Source: a bacterium (GTDB lineage Bacteria; Latescibacterota; UBA2968). From it: a DNA stretch of 11,892 nucleotides. How positions within the stretch are numbered: the first letter of the stretch is position 1; the number at the start of each line of letters is the position of its first letter. The notes beneath the pieces are model-generated. The model searched no databases. It saw only the letters and a program-made list of their open reading frames with translations, and was not told the origin of the DNA. The stretch lies in the NCBI GenBank assembly GCA_027296045.1, contig JAPUJS010000056.1, positions 1-11,892 on the forward strand, written 5' to 3'. Below, one piece after another: positions 1 to 8,994 of the stretch. Both the position numbers and the translations under genes were made by a program.

Positions 1-5
1 TGAGA

Positions 6-1049
6 TCAACCGCTGAGGACTACAATATCCCGATCGGTGCCTGAAAGGGGGAGGTCGGTCCAGGCGGCGTTTCGGGCGTGAGAGGCGTGAAAGGCGACAA
101 TGGCTTCGAGTGTGTGGACGGCTTCTTCGGGGTCATACGGGAACGGGGTACGATTGTCGAGCCAGGCGACTATTTCGTCGGCCGCCCGGTCCATGCTCGA
201 CGGCGTTTTGTCGTCTGGAGACCAGGTTTCTGTTTGACCGTTCCAGGTTTCGAGCGTGACGGTACTGGCGCCTACAATTGCGCGTCCTTTGCTGCCGTTG
301 ATTTCGGTTCGAAAGGGGCTTTGCGCGTTGTCCGGGGCATTTACGGTGACCATCAAATCGTTGTCCATGCGCATGACGCCCCAGCATCCGGGGTCCCGAA
401 ATTCGGGGCCCCTACAGTCGGGACGACCTGTGAGGTCGAGGGTGGCGGACACGGCCTGAACACGCCGACCGGTGAGCATGAAAAGTGCGTCTATGACGTG
501 GCTGCCCACATTGCTCAGGCGACCGGTTGCCCACTGGAGGGAAATAGAGGTCAGCTCGCCCAGATTGTCTGCCAAAATGTGTTTCCGAAGTTTGCGGTGG
601 TCCTGTCGAAAGCGCCGCTGGTGGTTGAAGACCAGGAGGGCATCCCGACTTTGGCAGGCTTCGAGCATGTGTTCGGCGTCTGGGACCGTTGTGGCAGCGG
701 GTTTTTCGCAGTAAATAACGGGGATGCCAGCTTCGGCGCAGGCAATGGTGATTTCGGCATGAACGGGGGTGTAGGTAGCAACGCTGACGATATCGAGAGA
801 TTCCTGGGCGATCATGTCCTGCCAGTCGGCATAGGTTTTGGCGCCCGTGCGTGTTTCATACCGTTCTCGTCGGCCGGGATCGCGACTGCTGCCTGCAATT
901 AGGTCGATTCTGGGGTGGTTTTGATAGGCGTATGTATGTGTGCCGTCCATGCCGCTGACTTTTTGGCCGAGGGCGTCTCCGGAAACTTGATCGGCACCTC
1001 CGATCATGCCAAGGCCAATGACGGCGGCACGGTAGGTTTTGTCAGACAT
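6..1049 (-). CDS. Gfo/Idh/MocA-family NAD(P)-dependent oxidoreductase
   Basis: This is a 347-residue predicted cytoplasmic sugar or polyol dehydrogenase. An N-terminal Rossmann fold carries the motif GLGMIG (residues 12-17). The family's Glu-Lys-Pro signature is at 115-117 (CEKP), followed by NHQRRF at 142-147 and a GSHVID segment at 182-187 whose His184 and Asp187 fit the usual catalytic positions. Length is normal for the family. The start chosen is the ATG at 1049, with AAGGA 10 nt upstream; a longer TTG start at 1091 would overlap the hydrolase gene and has no advantage. The gene begins 7 nt after the hydrolase stop and is last in the visible operon. Context suggests oxidation of a sugar released by the fucosidase, but the family is too broad to name a substrate. 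One oddity is an extra stretch of about 20 residues (18-37) after the glycine motif. No terminator is visible because only 5 nt remain. Confidence 0.9.
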   Translation of the reverse strand: MSDKTYRAAVIGLGMIGGADQVSGDALGQKVSGMDGTHTYAYQNHPRIDLIAGSSRDPGRRERYETRTGAKTYADWQDMIAQESLDIVSVATYTPVHAEITIACAEAGIPVIYCEKPAATTVPDAEHMLEACQSRDALLVFNHQRRFRQDHRKLRKHILADNLGELTSISLQWATGRLSNVGSHVIDALFMLTGRRVQAVSATLDLTGRPDCRGPEFRDPGCWGVMRMDNDLMVTVNAPDNAQSPFRTEINGSKGRAIVGASTVTLETWNGQTETWSPDDKTPSSMDRAADEIVAWLDNRTPFPYDPEEAVHTLEAIVAFHASHARNAAWTDLPLSGTDRDIVVLSG

Positions 1050-1056
1050 CTGTTGG

Positions 1057-1782
1057 TTATCCTTGAAAGTGGGTTTTGACCCAGGAAACAACGTTTTCGA
1101 TCATGGGTTGTGTGGCGTGTTCGCTGAAGACGTGGTCGGCACCCGGGAGTTCGATCAGCCGGGCGTTATTGCCTGCTTGACCGACGATGTTTTTTGAATC
1201 TTGAAGGGGAACCACATCGTCTTCGGTGCCGTGGATGAGGAGCCAGGGAACCGTAATGTCTTTGGCTTTGTGGACGACTGTGTCGATGGCGGTCAAATCG
1301 TCCATATAGGCCTGCGAGAGGGGACAGTCGGGATCGTCCCACATGTTTCCGGCATCGGGAGTGACGTTGCCAAATTCGCGATTTGCAAATCCTTTTGTAT
1401 CTACCATGCCTGCCAGGGAGATGAGATAGCGAACCCGGTTGTCCTGGCGGGTACGAAGCACGCCTACAGCCCCTCCCATGGAATGTCCGGCAAAACAGAT
1501 GATGCGCTCACCCAGGGCGTCGAGGACGGCCCCCAGGTCCTCGACCTCTTTGGAGATGGTGGCGTCTTCGAAGCGGCCTTGCGAACCGCCGTTTCCTGCA
1601 AACGAAAAGCGAAGGGTTGGGATGTTGGCCGAAGCAAGGCTTTCGGCCAGGGCGACCAGGAACGGGCGGTCTTTGTTGCCGGTGACACCGTGTCCGAGAA
1701 CAACGATATGGGCGTCCGACTTGCCCGGGTGAAACGTGTAGTCCAGACGTTCGTGTTGTGCATTTCTAATTTCATCGAACAT
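1057..1782 (-). CDS. Alpha/beta-hydrolase (serine esterase or lactonase type)
   Basis: This 241-residue protein is a soluble alpha/beta-hydrolase. The oxyanion-side motif GHGVTGNKD is at 30-38. The nucleophile elbow GHSMGG is at 99-104 with Ser101. An acid residue is present in HGTEDDVVP (Asp188 or Asp189), and the catalytic His217 sits in GADHVF, so a complete triad is visible. It resembles small dienelactone-hydrolase or carboxylesterase-like proteins and has no signal peptide. The ATG at 1782 has GGAG 10 nt upstream (1793-1796). It lies 48 nt after the fucosidase and 7 nt before the oxidoreductase, whose RBS it contains. In this context it could remove acetyl or other ester groups from the glycan, or open a sugar lactone made by the oxidoreductase. 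Both roles are inference; only the fold and triad are supported. Confidence 0.88.
   Translation of the reverse strand: MFDEIRNAQHERLDYTFHPGKSDAHIVVLGHGVTGNKDRPFLVALAESLASANIPTLRFSFAGNGGSQGRFEDATISKEVEDLGAVLDALGERIICFAGHSMGGAVGVLRTRQDNRVRYLISLAGMVDTKGFANREFGNVTPDAGNMWDDPDCPLSQAYMDDLTAIDTVVHKAKDITVPWLLIHGTEDDVVPLQDSKNIVGQAGNNARLIELPGADHVFSEHATQPMIENVVSWVKTHFQG
1060..1064 (-). promoter_or_regulatory. Ribosome binding site for the oxidoreductase
   Basis: AAGGA on the minus strand lies 10 nt before the ATG at 1049. It overlaps the last codons of the upstream hydrolase gene (its stop TAA is at 1057-1059), which suggests translational coupling. It decides the oxidoreductase start in favour of ATG 1049 over the TTG at 1091. 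Confidence 0.7.
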
Positions 1783-1830
1783 TGCCAGGGTGCTCCAATT
1801 GGGGCTGTTTCATGGGTTGTTTGGCACCAT

Positions 1831-3066
1831 TCATAAGGGTAAGTCGAATTCGAGTTTGATCACCAGGACGGTATTGATCTGGTCGTTGACAGGGAGATTT
1901 CGGAGGCGGAGATAGGGTTTGTGTTCGATGTGGTTGCTGGGAACGAGTTCGACGGCAAATTCGACAGGTTCGCCGGTGTTGAGGAGCGTGGCTTTGTTGG
2001 GCGCGATGTGGATGGGGTCGAGCTTCACGGCGTGGGTTCGAGGGTCGTTGACCAGGTGGACGTAGAGGGTGTTGTCTTTTCGGGTGAGCAGGATGTCTTT
2101 ATTTTGGGTAAGGTTGGAAGCAGGGACGACGTTTTCCAGGGCTTCCCGAACTGCGTGATACCATTTCCCGATTCGGCGGAGGATGCCGGCGGCTTCGTCC
2201 GGGAAACTGCCATCGGGTTTGGGACCGACGTTGAGCAGGTAGTTGGCGTTTCGGGCGAGATAGCGGTCGATGCTGCGCATGAGGTGGCGGTCGGTGTAGT
2301 AGTCTTCGTTGGTGCGATAGCCCCAGCTTTCCATGCCGACAGACTGGCAGGCCTCGGTGAGTCGGTCGAAGTCGCGTTGTTCTTCGATGCCCTGCTCGTA
2401 GTCGCGTTCGGGCGTTCCGAAATCGCCGTCGTCGAAGCCCCGGTTGTTGATGACGGCGGTGGGCTGGAGTTCTCGGATCATGGCGTTGATGGATGGATCG
2501 ACGTGCTGATCGACGTTCATATCCCACCAGAAGGCGTGGAGTTGGCCGTATTCGGTACACAGCTCGCGGACCTGGGCTTTGAGGAATTCCAGGTATTTCA
2601 TGAGGTCGGGATCGTCGCCGGGCTTGGGTCCGGGCAGTTCGTGGTGGCGGCCCTGGTTGGGGCAGTTGGGATGGTGCCAGTCTGCAATGGAGTAGTAGAA
2701 GCCCAGGGGGAAGTTCCGGGCGTGGCAGGCGTCTGCGAGCGGACGGATGAGGTCTTTGCCGCAGGGGGTGTTCATGGTGTTGAAGTCGGTTTGTTGCGTA
2801 TCCCAGAGGCAAAAGCCGTCGTGGTGCTTGGTGGTGATGACCAGGTATTGCATGCCGGCTTCTTCGGCCAGATCGAGCCAGGCTTCGGGATTGTAGTGTA
2901 CCGGATTCCACTGGTTTTTGAGTGTGATGTATTCATCTGCAGGGACTCGACCGCGCCACTGGTGTTGCTCCTGCCAGCCGGGAATGGCGTAGATACCCCA
3001 GTGGACGAACATGCCGAATCGTTTTTGGAGGAACCAGTCTCGGGCGTCGCCGAAGGGTTCGGCCAT
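1831..3066 (-). CDS. GH29 alpha-L-fucosidase, cytoplasmic
   Basis: This 411-residue enzyme is predicted to hydrolyse terminal alpha-L-fucose with retention. GH29 landmarks appear in order: RFGMFVHWGIYA (16-27), the KHHDGF motif (80-85), YYSIADWH (124-131), the nucleophile region FWWDM with Asp182, GDFGTPE (214-220), an ESWGY segment, and the conserved LLNVGPKPDG segment. A roughly 80-residue C-terminal part fits the usual beta-sandwich. Most characterised GH29 enzymes are secreted or periplasmic, but here the protein starts directly at the catalytic domain (WFLQKRFG by residue 11) with no signal peptide. The ATG start has AAAGGAG 11 nt upstream. It lies between the second sulfatase (54-nt gap) and the alpha/beta hydrolase (48-nt gap), consistent with fucose removal after desulfation. 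Linkage specificity and the acid/base residue cannot be fixed by eye. Confidence 0.95.
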   Translation of the reverse strand: MAEPFGDARDWFLQKRFGMFVHWGIYAIPGWQEQHQWRGRVPADEYITLKNQWNPVHYNPEAWLDLAEEAGMQYLVITTKHHDGFCLWDTQQTDFNTMNTPCGKDLIRPLADACHARNFPLGFYYSIADWHHPNCPNQGRHHELPGPKPGDDPDLMKYLEFLKAQVRELCTEYGQLHAFWWDMNVDQHVDPSINAMIRELQPTAVINNRGFDDGDFGTPERDYEQGIEEQRDFDRLTEACQSVGMESWGYRTNEDYYTDRHLMRSIDRYLARNANYLLNVGPKPDGSFPDEAAGILRRIGKWYHAVREALENVVPASNLTQNKDILLTRKDNTLYVHLVNDPRTHAVKLDPIHIAPNKATLLNTGEPVEFAVELVPSNHIEHKPYLRLRNLPVNDQINTVLVIKLEFDLPL

Positions 3067-3077
3067 GTTATGATGTG

Positions 3078-3084
3078 CTCCTTT
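3078..3084 (-). promoter_or_regulatory. Strong ribosome binding site for the fucosidase
   Basis: AAAGGAG on the minus strand is the best Shine-Dalgarno match in the window, 11 nt before the ATG at 3066. That spacing is at the long end of normal. It sits in the 54-nt gap after the second sulfatase and supports independent, strong initiation of the fucosidase. Confidence 0.65.
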
Positions 3085-3120
3085 GAGGGTTTGGTTGGTT
3101 TTTTTTAGGGTGAAGGTGCC

Positions 3121-4551
3121 CTAATTGGGTGTTCCGCTTCTTCCTTTGGGCCAGTCGCCTGTGACTTCTTCGAATGGGGCGACTGGTTCGAAGGGTTCGT
3201 TGTAGTCGCCTCCGCTGTGGCTGTGGCGGCAGGAGTCGATCCATTCTCGAAGGGTATTTTTGGTCTGGTTGACTCGATCTCGTTGGTCATCGATGATATT
3301 GGTGGTCTCGGGGCGGTCGTTGACCAGGTCGAAGCACATGTCTTCGCTGCCGTCGTCCGAGAGGTTGGTGAGGCATTTGAACTGGTTGTCGATCATGGCG
3401 ATAGTGGGGGCGCCGAACATGGCCTCTTTGGGGCTGTTGAAGCGGTAGGGAATGGGTCTGGGGCGTTCGGTCATCTCACCCCGGATGAGGGGCATCAGGC
3501 TGATGCCGTCGATGGGGCGGTCGTCGGGCATTTCGTAGCCCATCAGGTCCACGATGGTGGGGAAGTAGTCGAGGGTGCTGTAGGGGGTGGTGACGGTGCG
3601 GCCGGGTTCGGCGTGGCCGGGCCAGTTGAGCAGGGCGGGTACACCGACACCACCGTCGAAGAGGCTGCGTTTGCGGCCCCGGAGGCCACCCGAAGAGCCC
3701 CGGTGGCGACTGTCGTGGCCGGTTCTGCCTTCGGGGCCGTTGTCGGAGCAGAAACAGATCAGGGTGTTGTCGGCCACGCCCAGGTCCTGAAGGGTTTGAT
3801 AGAGTCGGCCGACCTGGTCGTCGATTGCGGTGATACAGCCGTAGTAGTGTTGTTCGTCTTCGCTGTATTCGGCATACATGGCCCGGTATTCGGGGCCGGC
3901 GACCACGGGAGCATGGGGGGCGTGGAACCAGATGGTGGTGAAGAAAGATTGATCGTTTTCGACCGCATTTTGGATGAAGGGAACGGCGCGGTCCATGATG
4001 ATGCGGGAGTCACAGCCGTCCAGGTTGTCGGTGGCCCGTTCGCCGTTTTCATAATAGGGACAGGCCCAGGGCTCGTTCAGGCGTTCGCCGGTTCTGTTGT
4101 GGATGCCAACGGTCGGGTCCCAGGTGGGCACGGCGTATTCGGTGGCCAGGGTGGCGTCGTAGTCCCGGTCCCAGGGGGGGGCGTAGTTGCGTTTGGGATC
4201 GCGGCCGGGTTTGCCCGAATAGGTTGGGTCCAGCGTTCCCAGGTGCCATTTGCCGAAGTGGCCGGTGGTGTAGCCAAAAGATTTGAGCATGCGGGCAAGC
4301 GTGATTTCCTGGTTGGGCAGGTGACCGCGGTTGGCGTGGGTGATTCCATAGCGGAAGTAGTGTCGGCCAGTGAGGAAGGTGCCTCGGGTGGGCGAGCAAA
4401 CGGGGCCACCTGCATAGAAGCGGGTGAAGCGGATACCGCCGGCGGCGAGGGCATCCAGGTTGGGGGTTTTGATGATGGTGTTGCCGTTGAAACCGACGTC
4501 GCCGTAGCCGAGGTCGTCGCACATCATGAGGACGATGTTGGGAGTTGACAT
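3121..4551 (-). CDS. Sulfatase (formylglycine type, CSPTR), second in operon
   Basis: This 476-residue type I sulfatase hydrolyses a sulfate ester. Metal ligands Asp12 and Asp13 are in the N-terminal strand (MMCDDLGYGD). The formylglycine core is C52-S-P-T-R56, followed by GTFLTGR. FGKWHLG supplies Lys101 and His103, HAPH ends at His213, the second metal pair Asp270-Asn271 is in SDNGPEG, and a basic GRKRS segment (292-296) fits the second active-site lysine. The pattern resembles N-acetylgalactosamine-6-sulfatase or arylsulfatase-A-like members, but the substrate is not certain. No signal peptide precedes the catalytic domain, so it should be cytoplasmic. Activity needs Cys52 converted to formylglycine by an enzyme encoded elsewhere. 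The ATG start has GAGG 8 nt upstream (4560-4563), 30 nt after the first sulfatase. The C-terminal tail of about 30 residues is acidic and proline-rich. Confidence 0.95.
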   Translation of the reverse strand: MSTPNIVLMMCDDLGYGDVGFNGNTIIKTPNLDALAAGGIRFTRFYAGGPVCSPTRGTFLTGRHYFRYGITHANRGHLPNQEITLARMLKSFGYTTGHFGKWHLGTLDPTYSGKPGRDPKRNYAPPWDRDYDATLATEYAVPTWDPTVGIHNRTGERLNEPWACPYYENGERATDNLDGCDSRIIMDRAVPFIQNAVENDQSFFTTIWFHAPHAPVVAGPEYRAMYAEYSEDEQHYYGCITAIDDQVGRLYQTLQDLGVADNTLICFCSDNGPEGRTGHDSRHRGSSGGLRGRKRSLFDGGVGVPALLNWPGHAEPGRTVTTPYSTLDYFPTIVDLMGYEMPDDRPIDGISLMPLIRGEMTERPRPIPYRFNSPKEAMFGAPTIAMIDNQFKCLTNLSDDGSEDMCFDLVNDRPETTNIIDDQRDRVNQTKNTLREWIDSCRHSHSGGDYNEPFEPVAPFEEVTGDWPKGRSGTPN

Positions 4552-4581
4552 AGTATGGACCTCAAAGTGGGTGGTGAAATC

Positions 4582-6156
4582 TCAGCGATTTCGTTTTTCT
4601 TTTCGTCGGGTGATGATGTCGTCCCAGGGTTGAATGTCACACCGTTCTGCCCAGGCCTTGAAGATGGCGTCCAGTTCTGCTACTACTTCGGGGTTGTCTC
4701 CTGCAAGATTGTTGAGTTCGGAGCGGTCGGCTTCGATATCGTAGAGTTCCCAGTCCCCGGGGAAGCGACAGACGAGTTTCCATTTGCCTTTGCGCACGGC
4801 ACCGTTGCCTTCGTGTTCCCAGATGAGATGGTCTTTGCCGTTGTCCTGGTTGTCGAAAATGGGGACCAGACTGGTGCCTTCGAGTGGAAGAATATCGTTG
4901 TCATTGTAAGTTTCGGGATATTCGGCTTCGGCCACTTCCAGGCAGGTGGCCATGACGTCGGTGAGCTGGCCGGGTTGGTGGCGGAAGACGCCTTTGTCGC
5001 TTATCTGATCAGGCCAGTGTGCGATGAAGGGGGTGGAGATGCCGCCCTCGTGGACCCAGTGTTTGTAGAGGCGGAAGGGCGTGTTGGATACATTGGCCCA
5101 GGGGATGCCGTAGCTTTGATAGGTTTCTTCCGAGCCGGGCATGACGGATGGGTCGTTTCCACGCTGGACGGGTCGGCCGTCTCTTGTGGTTGGGGGGGCG
5201 ATTATCGGACTTCTCATTCGGTTTCCGAGCTCTTCGGCACAGCCTCCGTTGTCGGCCAGAAACATGATGAGGGTGTTGTCCATTTGACCGGTTTTTTCCA
5301 GGGCTTGCAGGATGCGGCCGATGCCCTGGTCCATGCGGTCGATCTGGGCGGCGTAGACTTCCATGCGGCGTTGTTGCCATTCTTTGTTTTCGGCCTCTTC
5401 CCAGGGGACCTGAGAAGGGTCGCGTTCGCTCAATCCCCACGTGTCTTTTAAAATGCCCATTTCCCGCATCCGCTGGATGCGTTCTTCCCGCAGCTGATCC
5501 CAGCCTGCGGCGAAGCGGCCTTTGTATTTTTCGATGTCTTCTTCGTGGGCGTGAAGTGGCCAGTGAGGTGCGGTGTAGGCCGTGTAGAGGAAGAAGGGTT
5601 GATCGGTATTGGCGTCGGCATGTTCCTGGATATAGTCGGCGGCCTGGTCGCTGATGGCGTCGGTGAAGAAGAAATCTTCGGGAAATTCGTCCACCGTGAT
5701 CTGGGTGTTTTCCCGGGTGAGGGTTTGCGGTTTCCAGAAGTTGGCGGCACCGGTGATGATGCCAAAGAAGCGATCGAATCCACGCTGACGGGGCCAGCTG
5801 TGTTTGGGGCCTTCGGTGTGCAGTGTGATGTGCCACTTGCCGCTCATGTAGGTAGCATAGCCGGCGGATTTGAGGACTTCGGCAATGGTGACACTTCGGA
5901 AGTTGAGATCGCCTCGATAGCCTTCGTATTCCAGATCGTCCATCATGTGCCCCACGCTGGCCTGGTGGGGATGGAGGCCGGTGAGCAGAGAGGCGCGGGT
6001 GGGACAGCATCGGGCGGTGTTATAGAATTGGGTGAACCGGAGGCCGTTTGCTGCCAGGCGATCTAGGTTGGGGGTTTGGACTTCGCCGCCGTAGCAGCCG
6101 ATGTCGGAATAGCCCATGTCGTCGTTGAGGATGAGCAAGATATTGGGTCTGGACAT
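4582..6156 (-). CDS. Arylsulfatase (formylglycine type, CCPTR), first in operon
   Basis: This 524-residue type I sulfatase is AtsA-like in layout. The N-terminal metal ligands are Asp12 and Asp13 (LILNDDMGYSD). The core C50-C51-P-T-R54 sits in NTARCCPTRASLLTG, with Cys50 the residue expected to become formylglycine. SGKWHI gives Lys107 and His109, the TAPHWP segment gives His198, and FLADNGG gives the metal pair Asp302-Asn303. A KHWVHEGG segment in the C-terminal half fits the conserved sulfate-side lysine and histidine. It begins at the catalytic domain without a signal peptide. The ATG at 6156 has a G-rich RBS (GGGGGA, 6161-6166) close upstream. It is the first gene after the putative promoter at 6205-6233 and is followed 30 nt later by a second, clearly divergent sulfatase, so the two probably act on different sulfate positions. 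Confidence 0.95.
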   Translation of the reverse strand: MSRPNILLILNDDMGYSDIGCYGGEVQTPNLDRLAANGLRFTQFYNTARCCPTRASLLTGLHPHQASVGHMMDDLEYEGYRGDLNFRSVTIAEVLKSAGYATYMSGKWHITLHTEGPKHSWPRQRGFDRFFGIITGAANFWKPQTLTRENTQITVDEFPEDFFFTDAISDQAADYIQEHADANTDQPFFLYTAYTAPHWPLHAHEEDIEKYKGRFAAGWDQLREERIQRMREMGILKDTWGLSERDPSQVPWEEAENKEWQQRRMEVYAAQIDRMDQGIGRILQALEKTGQMDNTLIMFLADNGGCAEELGNRMRSPIIAPPTTRDGRPVQRGNDPSVMPGSEETYQSYGIPWANVSNTPFRLYKHWVHEGGISTPFIAHWPDQISDKGVFRHQPGQLTDVMATCLEVAEAEYPETYNDNDILPLEGTSLVPIFDNQDNGKDHLIWEHEGNGAVRKGKWKLVCRFPGDWELYDIEADRSELNNLAGDNPEVVAELDAIFKAWAERCDIQPWDDIITRRKEKRNR

Positions 6157-6198
6157 ACATTCCCCCGGAATCTGGTCGAAAGAAACGTATCAAACGGG

Positions 6199-6211
6199 AT
6201 ATACAGTATAT
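6199..6211. promoter_or_regulatory. 13-bp palindrome, candidate operator
   Basis: The sequence ATATACAGTATAT is a perfect inverted repeat of two 6-bp arms around one central base. It fully covers the putative -10 box of the sulfatase operon promoter, where a bound repressor would block transcription. Size and symmetry are compatible with a dimeric helix-turn-helix regulator such as GntR or LacI type. No regulator gene is in the window. AT-rich -10 regions can be palindromic by chance, so this is a candidate only. Confidence 0.4.
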
Positions 6212-6233
6212 ACGGGGGCTCGGCGAGTAACAA
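6205..6233 (-). promoter_or_regulatory. Putative sigma-70-type promoter of the sulfatase-fucosidase operon
   Basis: On the minus strand, a -35 TTGTTA (6228-6233) and a -10 TATACT (6205-6210) are separated by exactly 17 bp. Each box differs from the E. coli consensus at one or two positions. The predicted start is near 6198, giving a leader of about 42 nt before the ATG at 6156. It lies in the 105-bp gap between the importer and glycan blocks. It would make the five downstream genes separately transcribed, although no terminator is visible after the importer and read-through is possible. Confidence 0.5.
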
Positions 6234-6261
6234 GCAATATTTGAAGAGATTTGTGCAGGGA

Positions 6262-7877
<1,616 letters not shown>

Positions 7878-7881
<4 letters not shown>

Positions 7882-8993
7882 GATTCGGCCCCGTCGGTTT
7901 GGGAGAAGGTTTTGCGCACGTCAAAGGCATCGCGCACGGCCTCGCCGATGAAGACCAGGAGGGAGAGCATCAGGGCCAGGACAAAAAATCCGGAGAACCC
8001 GAGCCAGGGGGCCTGGAGGTTGCGTTTGCCTTGATTGAGCAGCTCGCCAAGAGAGGGCGATCCGGGGGGCAGACCAAAACCCAGAAAGTCGAGCGAAGTG
8101 AGCACGGTGACGGAGCCCACCAGGAGAAAGGGCAGGAAGGTGAGCGTTGCAACCATGGCATTGGGCAGGACATGGCGGCGCATAATAGTGAAGTCGGAGA
8201 CGCCCAGGGCGCGGGCTGCTCGGACGAAGTCGAAGTTGCGGGCTCGGAGAAATTCTGCCCGGACGACCCGGACGAGGCGCATCCAGGAGAACATGAGCAT
8301 CAATCCTAAAAGCCACCAGAAGTTGGGTTCGATAATGCTGGCCAAAATAATGAGCAGATAAAGAATGGGCAGGCCGGACCAGATTTCGATAAAGCGCTGG
8401 AAAAGGAGGTCGATCCAGCCTCCGAAATAGCCCTGAACGGCGCCTGCGGCAATGCCGACGACGGAGCTAAAAAGGGTGAGGGTGAGGCCAAAGAGGATGG
8501 AGATGCGGAAGCCGTAGATGAGTCGGGCGACCACGTCGCGGGCCTGATCGTCGGTGCCCAGGAGATTTTCAAAGGTGGGTGGGGATGGGACGGGTGTTTT
8601 GAGGTTCAGATTGACGGTGCGGTAGGAATAGGGGATCGGGGGCCAGATCATCCATCCGTCTTTCTCGATCAGGTCTTTGACAAAGGCTTCCCGGTATTCC
8701 GCTTCGGTTTCAAAATCGCCGCCGAACGTGGTTTCGGGATAGGGCTTGAGCACGGGACAATAGAACGATTCTTTGTACCGGATGAGCAAGGGTTTGTCGT
8801 TGGCGATGAATTCGGCGGGGAGGGTCAGGAGAAAGACGCCCAGGAAGATCCACAGGCTCCAGTAGCCGCGCCGGTTGGCCTTGAAGTTTTGCAGGCGTCT
8901 CCTGGTGAGGCGGGAGATGGGAATTCCCAGAAACCGGTCTTCGGGCCTGGGTGACGCTTTGGGTGTGGAAGGTGTTTGAAGTGGAACGGCCAT
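7878..8993 (-). CDS. yejE: ABC importer inner-membrane permease (YejE-like)
   Basis: This 371-residue permease is one of two membrane subunits of the importer. An N-terminal cytoplasmic stretch precedes TM1 (about 44-62, RRGYWSLWIF onward). A periplasmic segment of about 100 residues follows, starting ANDKPLL, with GTDDQARDV just before the TM cluster (about 165-350). The EAA coupling loop is around 255-280 (FVRAARALGVSD, then LPNAM). LDFLGFGLP and GSPSLGELL are typical of YejE. The ATG at 8993 was chosen; it lies 1 nt after the YejB stop. An in-frame TTG at 9014 would add 7 residues and overlap yejB by 20 nt, which is less likely. The stop overlaps the ATPase start. The match to the E. coli YejE sequence as I remember it is strong along the whole length. 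Confidence 0.94.
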
Positions 8994-8994
8994 A

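Noticed and set aside
78..902. Plus-strand open frame of 274 codons opposite the oxidoreductase
   Set aside because: It is an antisense shadow with no motif and only chance start context. The minus-strand Gfo/Idh/MocA frame explains the region.
1921..3108. Plus-strand open frame of 395 codons opposite the fucosidase
   Set aside because: It is an antisense shadow. The GH29 frame on the minus strand has complete motifs and a strong RBS, while this frame has no recognisable domain.
3067..3120. Run of eight T on the plus strand in the gap before the fucosidase, considered as a terminator
   Set aside because: On the transcribed minus strand it is a run of A, not U, and no GC-rich stem precedes it. 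It is better read as an A-rich leader before the RBS.
3217..4548. Long plus-strand open frame (443 codons) opposite the second sulfatase
   Set aside because: It mirrors the sulfatase on the complementary strand. The translation is low-complexity (rich in Val, Gly, Ala), shows no family motif, and the sulfatase frame has all its catalytic residues.
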